Shown piece after piece: positions 1-8,846 of a stretch of DNA of 64,000 nt (its first letter is position 1; each line of letters begins with the position of its first letter). A model generated the notes under the pieces. The model made no database searches. It was not told the origin of the DNA and saw only the letters and a program-made list of their open reading frames with translations. Position numbers and translations under genes: made by a program. This DNA is from CAYLRU01 sp964386565 (lineage in GTDB: Bacteria; Desulfobacterota; Desulfobacteria; Desulfobacterales; UBA5616), in assembly GCA_964386565.1 (NCBI GenBank), contig CAYLRU010000012.1:1-64000 (forward strand). The letters run 5' to 3'.

Positions 1-158
1 CCCCCCGGGGGGTTAAGGGGCATTGTATCAAATTGCCGTTAAACCGTATTCTGTTTAATTTTTTTGGAAAAGACCAAACAGATACCAAAAAAACAGTATG
101 GACCGTTGGTCTATAGGTATTATTACCGGTGGTGCCCTGGCTTTGTGGATTTGGACGT

Positions 159-1328
159 TTAAAAGGCTTTAAGCATCATGGGAAGGGCCACGAAGGTTCC
201 CAGAGAGCTGCCCAGGTTGGTAAAAACCACGACCAGCAATATTTTGGTGATCTTGTTTTGCCAGAATCCCTTTAGTGTCAAAATATCATTGGAAAGGTTC
301 TCAAAATCTTTAACCTTCGGCTTTCGGGTAAATGCCTCCACCAGTCCGGCCACCCATCCTGCTGCAATCAGGGGGTTTAAAGAGGTAAGGGGTGCGGCCA
401 GAACCGACGAAAGAATGGTCAGGGGATGGGCCAAGGCCGTTACAGCGCCGATTCCGGCCAGGATGCCGTTTGCCGCAAACCACCAGGCCAGCATATCTGT
501 CCCGGCCTTGGCGCCGCCGAAAAAAAATCCCGATATGATCAGTATGGCAATGCACACGGGCAGAAGCCATTTAAAACACGGGAAAAGCCGCCCCCTGGGC
601 GGCACGGATTGAAGGTCCTGGATATCCCGGACCTGGTCCCATTTTTCCTTTATGCCGGGAACATGTCCGGCACCCACAACGGCGACGATTTTCCGGCCCG
701 GCGCATTTCTTATCTTATGCACAAGATAGGCATCCCGTTCGTCAATAAGAATTTCCCGAAGCTCCGGCAAGGCCTTTCCCACTTCGGACAAAAGGGTTTC
801 AAGCACATCTTCCTGCTTCATTTTTTCGATGTCTTCCGCTTCAATATCTTCAACATTTCCCAGAGAAAGGAGCATCTGAAAGAGTATCTTGATCCTGGTC
901 CAGAACCCCATGGCCCGCCAGGCCCTTGACAGGGTGACGCGGATGTCCCGGTCTGCAAGGTGAATCTCGGCACCCACGGATTCGCCGGTTTCTATGGCAC
1001 GGATCATTTCTTCGCCCGGCTGGATATCGAGTTTGGCGGCGATTCGTTTCTGGAACGAGGCCATGATCAAATTCGAGAGAAGCAGAAATGCTTTTTTGTC
1101 TTTAATGACCTGGATAATATCGGTTTCCTGCCATTTGTCCTTTTGCCGGATGGACTGATACCGGGATTCGCAAAGTTCAACGCATACCGTATCCGGTTTT
1201 TCGGAGGTAATAACATCTACGGCCTGGTCCGCGCTCTCCCTGGATACATGAGCCGTTCCCAGAATGATAATCTCTTTGTCATTCGCCTGAAGGCGATGTA
1301 TCATGTTGGTATTGCCTAAGCTCGTCAT
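159..1328 (-). CDS. TraB/PrgY (GumN-like) family membrane protein
   Basis: This 389-residue protein resembles the TraB/PrgY family, whose founding member in Enterococcus shuts down pheromone activity; the wider family includes metalloprotease-like proteins. The N-terminal soluble part carries the signature GTAHVS (about residues 24-29), a VELC segment near residue 50 and a GAGHVPG motif near residue 220, which are the conserved Glu/His positions of the family. The C-terminal third holds three to four hydrophobic helices (about 250-272, 278-333 and 360-387). It is a single gene, divergent from the NorQ-like gene. No convincing ribosome site precedes the ATG at 1328; the ATG at 1304 is an alternative. 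The substrate in bacteria is unknown. Confidence 0.85.
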   Translation of the reverse strand: MTSLGNTNMIHRLQANDKEIIILGTAHVSRESADQAVDVITSEKPDTVCVELCESRYQSIRQKDKWQETDIIQVIKDKKAFLLLSNLIMASFQKRIAAKLDIQPGEEMIRAIETGESVGAEIHLADRDIRVTLSRAWRAMGFWTRIKILFQMLLSLGNVEDIEAEDIEKMKQEDVLETLLSEVGKALPELREILIDERDAYLVHKIRNAPGRKIVAVVGAGHVPGIKEKWDQVRDIQDLQSVPPRGRLFPCFKWLLPVCIAILIISGFFFGGAKAGTDMLAWWFAANGILAGIGAVTALAHPLTILSSVLAAPLTSLNPLIAAGWVAGLVEAFTRKPKVKDFENLSNDILTLKGFWQNKITKILLVVVFTNLGSSLGTFVALPMMLKAF

Positions 1329-1466
1329 AAGGGTTATAACCGTTTATCGTGAGTTTGCATCAAAATAAAGAAAATTACCGTACGGTTCAAAAATAAAAAA
1401 AACTATTATATTTGATCTGTTATTGCAACATGAAATGCATATCGATAAATTCCGGAGGAAGATGTT

Positions 1467-2282
1467 TTGGAAGATCCCACCCGTCATATTTTAAGCGACC
1501 ATATGGTTACTGAAAAACCGTATTACCTGGCATCAAACAACGAAATAACGCTTTTTGAAACCGCCTATGACGCCAAAATCCCGGTGATGCTCAAAGGTCC
1601 CACCGGGTGCGGGAAAACCCGGTTCGTCGAATTCATGGCCCATCGCTTGAACCGACCCCTGATCACCATTTCATGCCATGAAGACCTTTTTGCTTCCGAT
1701 TTGATCGGCCGCTTTTTGCTCAAGCACGACGAAACCGTGTGGGTGGACGGGCCGTTGACCCTGGCCGTCAGGAACGGGGCCATCTGTTACCTGGATGAAG
1801 TTGTGGAAGCCAGAAAGGACACCACGGTGGTCATTCATCCGTTAACCGATAATCGAAGAACGCTGAGCATTGATAAAAAGGGAGAAACCATCAAGGCCCA
1901 TTCCGACTTCATGATGGTGATCTCCTATAATCCGGGGTACCAGTCGGTACTGAAAGATTTAAAACAGAGTACGCGGCAACGGTTTATGGCCATTGATTTT
2001 AATTACCCGGATGAACAAAATGAATCGGAAATCGTTGCAGCGGAAGGCGGCGTGGACATCCAAACCGCAAGACAACTGGTGATGCTGGGACGAAAAATTC
2101 GAAACATCCGGGAGCATGGGTTGACTGAAGGTGCGAGCACCCGGCTTTTAATTTACGCGGCCCAACTGATTTTGAGGGGAGTGCCCCACCAGGACGCCTG
2201 TCGTACCGGAATCTGTCTCCCCTTAACGGATGACGATCGGCTCCAGGAGACGTTAAATGAATTGATCGAGGATGTGTTCTGA
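1467..2282 (+). CDS. MoxR-type AAA+ ATPase of the NorQ/CbbQ family
   Basis: The 271-residue protein has Walker A GPTGCGKT at residues 44-51, Walker B ICYLDE near 106-111, and the compact length of the NorQ/CbbQ/GvpN branch of MoxR ATPases. Family members work with a VWA-domain partner to activate or load metal into another enzyme (nitric oxide reductase, Rubisco). The start is TTG at 1467, supported by GGAGGAAG at 1453-1460; the nearby ATG at 1462 is in another frame and the next in-frame ATG is at 1503. The stop lies 3 nt before the VWA gene, so the two are one operon. No nor or cbb target gene is visible, so the client is unknown. Confidence 0.88.
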   Translation: MEDPTRHILSDHMVTEKPYYLASNNEITLFETAYDAKIPVMLKGPTGCGKTRFVEFMAHRLNRPLITISCHEDLFASDLIGRFLLKHDETVWVDGPLTLAVRNGAICYLDEVVEARKDTTVVIHPLTDNRRTLSIDKKGETIKAHSDFMMVISYNPGYQSVLKDLKQSTRQRFMAIDFNYPDEQNESEIVAAEGGVDIQTARQLVMLGRKIRNIREHGLTEGASTRLLIYAAQLILRGVPHQDACRTGICLPLTDDDRLQETLNELIEDVF

Positions 2283-2285
2283 GAA

Positions 2286-5018
2286 ATGGTGCAAAACCTT
2301 TTAAACGACCTGTATGTGGCGGATCCGGTTTTTGCCGAACAGGTGGCGGCCAAGCTGACCGCAGACGATGTTTCCGCCCTGTCTCTTCATTTAAAGAAAT
2401 TTATTGAGGATACTGTTTGGGCCCTGTCCCTGGAAACTGCTTTTGGTCATGCGGTGGCGTTTGGATTTATAGAACTTGTACAATCGGAATGCGGGCATCA
2501 GGTTCCCCGCTATCATCAATATGTTCGAAAATTCGGTGAAAAGGGACCGGCCCTGGGTAAGGTTATGGCCGAGAACCTTATGATTGTTTTAAAATTAGAC
2601 AATGACGATATTTTCGAACAGTTTCTGGGCACCGTTGACATCATGCTTGAAAAAGGGACCTATTCCCTATACGGCCCGTTCAAGGCCCTGGCGGTGATGT
2701 GTGCAGAAAAAGACACCAAAAGCATTCGGGCTTATCTAAAGTTGCTGTCCGACACTTTCTCACTGGATCTGACCTACAAGCAATGCCGTCCCTTAACCTA
2801 CACCCTGCCCAGAGCTGCCTTGAAATTTTCCCCGGGAAAAAGAGCGTTTCAAATCGAGCAGCTCGGCCTGGTGATGAGCGCGGACTTCAGGCTGGCGGAC
2901 TATTTCCTGGAAGGTCTGGCAAAGGGTCTGAACCTGTTGACCAGCGATGCCCTTGAAGATTTTGTGTCCGTAGGGCTTGCTAAGCTTAAAAAAAGCAGAA
3001 AGCTGTGCGCCAAGTTTTTATCCCTGGATTCCATGCTGGGGCTGAGCACTTTTGAAGACCTGCAGGTAGCAGTTCCCCTGTCACAGGTTCGACACTCCCT
3101 CGGCCATTACATCAATGCCCGGACAGGGCGTCACGTATCTGTTAAGGGGATGCCGGCAGCCGGATCGGGGGATGACGCCGAAGATGCGCTTTCTTTCTCA
3201 GACGGCACATCCATATGGCTGCCCAACGAGATCAGCCGGTTTAATGATAAGCAAAAAAACGCCGATCTTTACAAACACCTGGCAAAGCTGGAGGTGGGAT
3301 TTTTTGAATTCGGAACATTTGATTTTGACCTGGAAAAACTGGCTTTGCGACTGGATGATGTTAAGGTAAACACCCCGACGCCCGGGTCTTCGTGTTCGGA
3401 TCTGGAGCAATTCATCAACAGCTTTCCCGATCGTTCCCTGGCAGAAGACCTGTTTACCGTATTTGAACATGGTCGTATCAAAGACCTCATTGCCGTTCGT
3501 TACCCGGGCCTTATCCGTAGAGTATTACCCGAATTCCAGGCAGAGGCTGTTCGTATCTCGGCCCGTACAGGAAAACCCGGCCTGTTGCAGTCCCTCTACC
3601 AGCGCATCGGGCTTGGCATGGACGTTGTGGAAACGGCGGGCAAGGCCTGCGGTTACTCAGACCTTATCCGCAAGATAACATATCTTTACCAGGAGAAAAT
3701 GGCTGAAAATCCGGTTGTGGAAACAAGTGCCGAACTGGTTTTTTTAAGTTATCCGGGCATTGAAAAACAGATCACCCTGTCTTTGTCGGAAAATGATCGG
3801 TCCCTGAAGACCCCGTATAACCGTAAAATAAATCCGACATTGTACTTTTCATCACTTTTGGCCATGGACCGGACAGCCCTGTTGATCAAGACGAAGCTCA
3901 TGGAAAAAGGCGTGCGGGTATACCGGTCCGACGTCCGAAAGCGTCTTCTGGACAATAACGGCACCGTCACCATGTCCGACATCAAGGAGATTGCAATCTG
4001 CCGGGCCGACCCGGACCCTGTGGGAAATCAAGGTTCTGCGCAAAAAATCGATCTGTCGGATGTGGATTTGACCGGCATCTTGGCGGATTCAGGCATTGCA
4101 CCAAACCCCGAGGCAAACACTTCCGGCCCCGGCTTTTTCTATAAGGAATGGGACAGTCGGTTGGGGGATTATCTGTACCGTCACACCCGTGTCAGCGATC
4201 AACGGATTACGGAAAGCAACAGCGGTTTTTATCAGAAAACCCTCGACCGATACCGCGGCCTGATCGAGCAGATTCGATACGCCTTTGAATTGCTCAAGCC
4301 CGAGGGGCTCACCATTTTAAGACAATGGGTGGAAGGAGACGAGTTCGATTACCGGGCCCTGCTTGATTTTGCCATTGACAAAAAAGCGGGTATCATGCCC
4401 TCGGACAGGCTGTACATCAAGCGTATCAAGCAACAGCGGGATGTGGCCGTGCTGCTGCTTGTCGACCTGTCACGGTCAACATCAAATACCGTGGTGGATT
4501 CGGAAAATATGGTTATGGATGTGGAGAAAGAGGCCATCGTGCTGTTTTGCGAAGCCCTTGAAGTGGTGGGAGATCGCTATGCGGTTGCCGGTTTTTCCGG
4601 AACCGGTCGCCTGGGTGTGGATTATTTCAGGATCAAGGATTTTGATGATACCCTGGACGGCCGAACCCGGAAACGGATCAATGCCATGGCGTCCCAGCGC
4701 AGCACCCGGATGGGAGCCGCCATCCGGCATGCAGCGTCTCAACTGGAAAACATTTCAGCCGGTGTAAAACTGCTGATCATTATCAGTGACGGGTTTCCCA
4801 ATGATGTGGACTATAAAAAAGATTATGCCCTGGAGGATACCCGGAAGGCCGTTTCCGAGGCAAGATCGAAAAATATCCATACCCACGGTCTCACCGTTAA
4901 CATCGCTGGAGATCCAAAGCTGGATGACCTGTATGGGAACGTTCACCACAACGTAATTTCCGATGTGCGGGAACTCCCCGGCAAACTGCCCCGGATTTAC
5001 AGTACCCTGACGCGATAG
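2286..5018 (+). CDS. NorD/CbbO-type VWA-domain protein
   Basis: The 910-residue protein ends in a von Willebrand factor A domain with a complete MIDAS set: DLSRS (DxSxS) near residue 726, a Thr in the STRMGAA segment, and ISDGFPND further on. The long N-terminal part (about 700 residues) is mainly helical by composition with no enzyme motif that I recognise, as in NorD and CbbO. Such proteins bind a NorQ-type ATPase and dock it to the client enzyme. It begins 3 nt after the ATPase gene. It is longer than most NorD proteins (about 600-800 residues), with extra sequence before the VWA domain. Confidence 0.85.
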   Translation: MVQNLLNDLYVADPVFAEQVAAKLTADDVSALSLHLKKFIEDTVWALSLETAFGHAVAFGFIELVQSECGHQVPRYHQYVRKFGEKGPALGKVMAENLMIVLKLDNDDIFEQFLGTVDIMLEKGTYSLYGPFKALAVMCAEKDTKSIRAYLKLLSDTFSLDLTYKQCRPLTYTLPRAALKFSPGKRAFQIEQLGLVMSADFRLADYFLEGLAKGLNLLTSDALEDFVSVGLAKLKKSRKLCAKFLSLDSMLGLSTFEDLQVAVPLSQVRHSLGHYINARTGRHVSVKGMPAAGSGDDAEDALSFSDGTSIWLPNEISRFNDKQKNADLYKHLAKLEVGFFEFGTFDFDLEKLALRLDDVKVNTPTPGSSCSDLEQFINSFPDRSLAEDLFTVFEHGRIKDLIAVRYPGLIRRVLPEFQAEAVRISARTGKPGLLQSLYQRIGLGMDVVETAGKACGYSDLIRKITYLYQEKMAENPVVETSAELVFLSYPGIEKQITLSLSENDRSLKTPYNRKINPTLYFSSLLAMDRTALLIKTKLMEKGVRVYRSDVRKRLLDNNGTVTMSDIKEIAICRADPDPVGNQGSAQKIDLSDVDLTGILADSGIAPNPEANTSGPGFFYKEWDSRLGDYLYRHTRVSDQRITESNSGFYQKTLDRYRGLIEQIRYAFELLKPEGLTILRQWVEGDEFDYRALLDFAIDKKAGIMPSDRLYIKRIKQQRDVAVLLLVDLSRSTSNTVVDSENMVMDVEKEAIVLFCEALEVVGDRYAVAGFSGTGRLGVDYFRIKDFDDTLDGRTRKRINAMASQRSTRMGAAIRHAASQLENISAGVKLLIIISDGFPNDVDYKKDYALEDTRKAVSEARSKNIHTHGLTVNIAGDPKLDDLYGNVHHNVISDVRELPGKLPRIYSTLTR

Positions 5019-5185
5019 TGATTTTTCTTTTGGGCAATTTTTAACCAGTTGTTTTTAAGCTTGATTTTATTTTATGAGTTTGATAGCGCATACTTTTCTG
5101 TTTTCCATCAAAAGTTGGAAACGTATGCATGGTTTTCAGATATTTTTTAATGTAAATTTCAAAATAATTAAAGGAGGTTTTTAGT

Positions 5186-6094
5186 ATGGGAGAGGTAAGA
5201 TTTGACGGAAAAGTGGCCATCGTAACCGGTGCAGGCGGCGGGTTGGGCCGTTCACATGCATTGACCTTGGCGTCCAGGGGTGCCAAGGTCGTGGTGAACG
5301 ACCTTGGCGGAACCATGGACGGAACCGGTGCAGGCAGTGCCATGGCCGATAAGGTCGTGGACGAAATCAAGGCTGCCGGCGGCGAGGCAGTGGCCAATTA
5401 TGACGGTGTGGATACGGTTGAAGGCGGAAAAAACATTGTTAAAACCGCTGTTGACGCTTTTGGTAAGGTTGACATTTTAATCAACAATGCCGGTATATTA
5501 AGGGACAAATCCTTTATGAAAATGGACGAAGAGGGATGGGACAAAGTCATCGCCGTTCATTTGAAAGGTGCCTATTGCGTCACCCATGCAGCCTTTCCGA
5601 TAATGCGGGAAAATGCCTACGGCCGTATTGTTATGACTTCTTCCGCCGCCGGCCTGTTCGGTAATTTCGGCCAGACCAACTATGGTGCGGCAAAAGCCGC
5701 CCTGATTGGCTTTATGAACGTTCTCAAGCTGGAAGGCGCCAAATACAATATCAAGGTCAACACCATCGCCCCTATCGCTGCTTCACGGATGACCGAATCC
5801 CTGATGCCGCCGGAGATTCTGGACAAACTGAAACCGGAATTCGTCAGTCCGCTGGTGGCCTATCTATGCTCGGAAGACTGCCAGGAGACAGGCGGGATTT
5901 ACTCGGTGGGCGGCGGTCATTTTGCCCGAATCGCGATCATGGAAGGCCCCGGGTATCAGCAACCCGTGACGGAACCCATCACTGTCGATGATATCAAAAA
6001 CAATTTCGAGAAAATCAACAGCCTCGAAAATGTGAAATATCATGCCAATCTGTCGGAAGAAAACGCAGCTATTATGGCCAATATCATGAAATAG
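5186..6094 (+). CDS. Short-chain dehydrogenase, MFE-2 (3R)-hydroxyacyl-CoA dehydrogenase-like
   Basis: This is a classical SDR of 302 residues: cofactor loop TGAGGGLG (14-21), an NDLGG segment after the second strand, NNAG (100-103), and catalytic Ser 152/153, Tyr166 and Lys170. The NDLGGT segment and the overall order match the dehydrogenase part of peroxisomal multifunctional enzyme type 2, so a 3-hydroxyacyl-CoA dehydrogenase role in fatty or aromatic acid beta-oxidation is likely. The hydratase and SCP2 domains of MFE-2 are absent. AGGAGG lies just before ATG 5186. It stands alone and ends at a strong terminator. Confidence 0.85.
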   Translation: MGEVRFDGKVAIVTGAGGGLGRSHALTLASRGAKVVVNDLGGTMDGTGAGSAMADKVVDEIKAAGGEAVANYDGVDTVEGGKNIVKTAVDAFGKVDILINNAGILRDKSFMKMDEEGWDKVIAVHLKGAYCVTHAAFPIMRENAYGRIVMTSSAAGLFGNFGQTNYGAAKAALIGFMNVLKLEGAKYNIKVNTIAPIAASRMTESLMPPEILDKLKPEFVSPLVAYLCSEDCQETGGIYSVGGGHFARIAIMEGPGYQQPVTEPITVDDIKNNFEKINSLENVKYHANLSEENAAIMANIMK

Positions 6095-6121
6095 GGTTTT
6101 CTTTAACAATATGGCGCAATA

Positions 6122-6157
6122 AAAAAAGGCGTCCGATTTCAAAAGGACGCCTTTTTT
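6122..6157. terminator. Bidirectional rho-independent terminator
   Basis: A 13-bp stem AAAAAAGGCGTCC/GGACGCCTTTTTT with a 10-nt loop lies between the convergent SDR gene and the small secreted-protein gene. Runs of A and T on both sides allow it to work in both directions. Confidence 0.93.
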
Positions 6158-6186
6158 ACGTCGATGTTACCGCCCCGGTAAAATCC

Positions 6187-6711
6187 TTAAATTTTTTCCC
6201 GGATCAGTCCTTTAAGATCGTTGGTGGACGATTCAAACCGTTGCCTGACCGATGTGACGGTTTGAATCGCCTTTTCATACGTCAGAAAAATATCCCTTGT
6301 CGTGACAAGTTCGTCGTTTTTGGTTTTCACCAGATCCAGCCGAATGTCGATCAGCTTCAGGGAATCCTGCATCATCCGAATCCGGTATGATAAATAATTA
6401 CGCGTCACAGCATCTTTTTGGTTTAGCAGGGACATTAATTCCCAGATCTGGCGTTCATATTTGCAGATCGTCTGCACCACCCAGAGGTTGTCAATCAACG
6501 GGTTAATATTATTCAGTTGTCCTTGCTTACGCGTTTTACTCAGGGTGATAACCTCATTGATCAGGGCAGTGAGATCGTTTTCGGATTGGACGATTCGGGT
6601 CAGCACGGTTGTCACCATCGGTGCGACATCCGGTAATTGTTCTTTCGAATATCCGGTTTGGGGAAACAGGACGATAAAACCGATCAGGGCAGAAAATAGG
6701 GTGTTTTTCAT
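6187..6711 (-). CDS. Hypothetical secreted protein
   Basis: A 174-residue protein starting with a signal peptide (MKN, a hydrophobic core ending near FPQTGYS), then a Lys/Arg- and Asp-rich region with heptad-like Leu/Ile spacing that could form a helical bundle. The ATG at 6711 is chosen because GAAAGGA precedes it and the signal peptide begins there; an upstream in-frame ATG at 6771 would add 20 residues before the signal. I do not recognise the family. It faces the SDR gene across a shared terminator. Confidence 0.7.
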   Translation of the reverse strand: MKNTLFSALIGFIVLFPQTGYSKEQLPDVAPMVTTVLTRIVQSENDLTALINEVITLSKTRKQGQLNNINPLIDNLWVVQTICKYERQIWELMSLLNQKDAVTRNYLSYRIRMMQDSLKLIDIRLDLVKTKNDELVTTRDIFLTYEKAIQTVTSVRQRFESSTNDLKGLIREKI

Positions 6712-6917
6712 TTTTCCGGTCCTTTCGTGTGGCCTTGCTATTTTCAGGATTTTTGGTATGAGTCGTAACACCGGTACGGAAATCGAAACAAATGACGGTT
6801 TTGTTTATAACAGAAAAACAACAGCCAGGACAAGGCGATTGTTGGCAGGGGTTTTGGGGACCAGCAGCAGACCGCCCCATTCCCGGCCCGATGGAGATTT
6901 AAATCCGGTCATAAAAA

Positions 6918-7463
6918 ATGACGTTTTATAAAAAACAAACCATGCAGGAACCTTTTTATGACCTCATTCCATGGAATTCCGAAATTTTATGGCAAGAGGT
7001 CAATTCGTGCATGGCCCACACAATTCGCCTTCACCGACGAAATTTACACGATGCCGTTAACATGGCCAGAAACATTTTTGCCGATCTGCAATCGACGTTT
7101 CCATTGATGGATGAACTTTGCGCCCGAACCTGCCCCAAATGTCCGGAACCCTGCTGCCAGGTGGCAAAACTGTGGTTTGACTTCAGGGATCTGATATTTT
7201 TGCACTTAAATGAAATCCATATTCCCGATTCCCAGCCCCTGGCACATTACGACGACACCTGCCGCTACCTGGGTCCCAGGGGATGTGTGCTTCCACGTCA
7301 GAGCCGTCCCTGGATCTGCACCTATTATCTCTGCGCTGTCCAGACGGCCCGCCTGAGAAAAAAAAGCCGCGTACAGCTCAGGGAGCTGGACCGCCTTCTG
7401 GAAAAGATAAAAAGAAATCGAAAGAAACTGGAAGATGAATATATCCGGCGGATCTATCCTTAG
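6918..7463 (+). CDS. Cysteine-rich protein, YkgJ-type metal-cluster domain candidate
   Basis: A 181-residue protein with CxxCxxxCC (in ARTCPKCPEPCC), a later Cys in DTCRYLGPRGC, and a Cys pair in WICTYYLC. This spacing resembles the YkgJ/UPF0153 Zn/Fe-chelating family, but the assignment is by motif only. The last 40 residues are very basic and probably helical. The ribosome site before ATG 6918 is weak; ATG 6942 is an alternative. The gene is followed by a copy of the dispersed palindromic repeat. Confidence 0.7.
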   Translation: MTFYKKQTMQEPFYDLIPWNSEILWQEVNSCMAHTIRLHRRNLHDAVNMARNIFADLQSTFPLMDELCARTCPKCPEPCCQVAKLWFDFRDLIFLHLNEIHIPDSQPLAHYDDTCRYLGPRGCVLPRQSRPWICTYYLCAVQTARLRKKSRVQLRELDRLLEKIKRNRKKLEDEYIRRIYP

Positions 7464-7464
7464 A

Positions 7465-7590
7465 TTGTGTCCATCCGGAAACGGTATCTTTTGTCCGGAG
7501 TTGCGTTTTTGCTCTTTTGAAATCCTCAAAATCACGCTGTTCCCGTGGTTTCAAAATCGCTCATGCCTTGCTCTGGGTGGATACCGGGTT
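7465..7590 (+). repeat. Dispersed palindromic repeat, copy A (partial)
   Basis: This copy matches the reverse complement of copy B: it starts TCCATCCGGAAACGGTATC, continues through CTTTTGTCC, GCTCTTTTGAAATCC and GTTTCAAAAT, and loses similarity after about 7565. It sits between the cysteine-rich protein gene and the convergent 99-residue gene. Confidence 0.75.
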
Positions 7591-7728
7591 GCTTGAGCTA
7601 TAGAAGGTATGCCCAAGGAAAGAGGGGGATACAAACAGTTCTAAAAATACCCGTTTAACGAAAATCGTGGGAAGGCCTCAAAACCGGCTGAACGGGTTAA
7701 ACGGAATTCAGATGGACAGTTCCGTCGG

Positions 7729-8028
7729 CTATCTGGGAATCAGCACTTTTTCAAGGCTTCTCACCTTCAGCGGTCTTACCGGTTTGCATTCAAAAAATCC
7801 CGGCCTGTAGACCACGCCGTCGAAAATATCCTCTTGTGGAACACCCGGCACAACCAAGCTCACTGTGCATAACACTTCGGCGATATTTTCAGGCAAGTTC
7901 CGGATAGGCTGTTCCGCCAACTGGGTGTTCACCTCGGCCATCATATGCTCCGTACAGGGGCCGTAAACCTCGCTAACATACTGGGCTTTGGGATCTGCGA
8001 CACACACCCATACATATGTCTTTTTCAT
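7729..8028 (-). CDS. Hypothetical 99-residue protein
   Basis: Begins at ATG 8028, which has an ideal AAGGAGG seven bases upstream (an in-frame ATG at 8097 would add 23 residues but has no such site). The product starts MKKTYVWVCV and contains two Cys in the middle and a Pro-rich C-terminus. I do not recognise the family. It has its own promoter region and stands alone. Confidence 0.65.
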   Translation of the reverse strand: MKKTYVWVCVADPKAQYVSEVYGPCTEHMMAEVNTQLAEQPIRNLPENIAEVLCTVSLVVPGVPQEDIFDGVVYRPGFFECKPVRPLKVRSLEKVLIPR

Positions 8029-8146
8029 CTTGCCTCCTTGATTCAATTGGAAATTCATAACACCAACAGGTTCCCGAAACGATGCATTGTGAGTCATAAT
8101 GGAAAGATGAATTTAAAATGATATGTGGTCACAAAAGACGATAAGA

Positions 8147-8175
8147 ACCATAATCTATTTTTTTTAATAAATCAA
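8147..8175 (-). promoter_or_regulatory. Possible sigma-70 promoter for the 99-residue gene
   Basis: On the minus strand TTGATT (8175-8170), a 17-nt spacer and TATGGT (8152-8147) lie about 120 nt upstream of the gene. Based on position and match only. Confidence 0.35.
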
Positions 8176-8604
8176 CCCCTATTTATGGGTAGTAAAATAA
8201 CTATTATTGAAACATATTTGATTGTAACTTTCTCCTGTCAGGTTGAATTTTTATTTATTACAATAGGTTAAAAATATAATCCATAATGGATTTTTTCTGA
8301 TCCAGATCATGCCGCATTGTTTCAGTCGAAGATACCAAGAAAGGGCGGCCCCGCTGCCTGGCGGAATGCCATAAGGATCCCAATTTTTTACAGTCTGGTC
8401 CTCCCGTCAACAGGGATAAATTAATACCTCAACCCGGATTCAACAATTTTCATAAAATCCGTTCAATGAACCTGGTCCGAGGTTTGGAAACCGCTTTGCA
8501 TAATTTTTTTTAAGAACGTGTCCCGTTGAAAAAAACAGAAGGAAAGTCATTCACCTTAACACTTAAAATGTCATGGATTCAGCTTTTTTCAAATGCATGG
8601 GTGC
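8176..8604. other. AT-rich intergenic region, no gene seen
   Basis: No open reading frame with a ribosome site and no strong hairpin was found here on either strand. It separates the minus-strand gene at 8028 from the aromatic-pathway attenuator. Confidence 0.6.
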
Positions 8605-8633
8605 TTGACAGGAACAAAATTTTTTAGTAAAGC
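8605..8633 (+). promoter_or_regulatory. Promoter of the ADH synthase-pheA operon
   Basis: A perfect -35 TTGACA at 8605-8610, a 17-nt spacer and TAAAGC at 8628-8633 as the -10. It lies just before the leader peptide reading frame, the right place for an attenuated operon. Confidence 0.55.
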
Positions 8634-8642
8634 GTATTTGTC

Positions 8643-8735
8643 ATGAAAAATTGTTTATCGATGAATATCCAGGCTTATTTTTTTGGGTTTTTTGGTTTTT
8701 TTACCAAGACCTGGGGCCTGGGATGCGTCGATTAA
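8643..8735 (+). CDS. Phe-rich leader peptide (attenuation)
   Basis: A short frame starting at ATG 8643 or, in the same frame, ATG 8661, and ending at TAA 8733. It contains six TTT codons for Phe in a stretch of eight codons (8679-8702, grouped FF-G-FF-G-FF), preceded by Tyr and followed by one Trp. The arrangement matches pheL-type leader peptides: ribosome stalling at Phe codons under Phe starvation would decide between terminator and antiterminator. No clear ribosome site is visible, so the start is uncertain. Confidence 0.75.
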   Translation: MKNCLSMNIQAYFFGFFGFFTKTWGLGCVD

Positions 8736-8787
8736 CCCAATAAACCATCTCAAAGGGCCGCAGGTCAAAACCGGCGGCCCTTTTTTT
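8709..8787 (+). promoter_or_regulatory. pheL attenuator: Phe attenuator: antiterminator and terminator
   Basis: The terminator is AAAGGGCCGC (8752-8761) paired with GCGGCCCTTT (8774-8783) plus a T run. An alternative helix pairs 8709-8719 (ACCTG, GGCC and one wobble) with 8755-8765 (GGCC, CAGGT), with one G-G mismatch. This consumes the 5' arm of the terminator, so the two structures exclude each other. The first strand of the antiterminator starts 7 nt after the last Phe codon of the leader peptide. Confidence 0.8.
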
Positions 8788-8846
8788 ATATCTCAATAAG
8801 GTCTGCCGACAACACCTGCCGGGTCCGGAATAAAAAAGGAGGCCTT

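Noticed and set aside
1..12. CCCCCCGGGGGG palindrome at the window edge
   Set aside because: Too short and at the edge; no context to interpret it.
98..172. A 24-codon frame (ATG 98) with a hydrophobic segment, ahead of the TraB gene end
   Set aside because: No ribosome site, overlaps the 3' end of the opposite gene, and is too short to judge; it could be chance.
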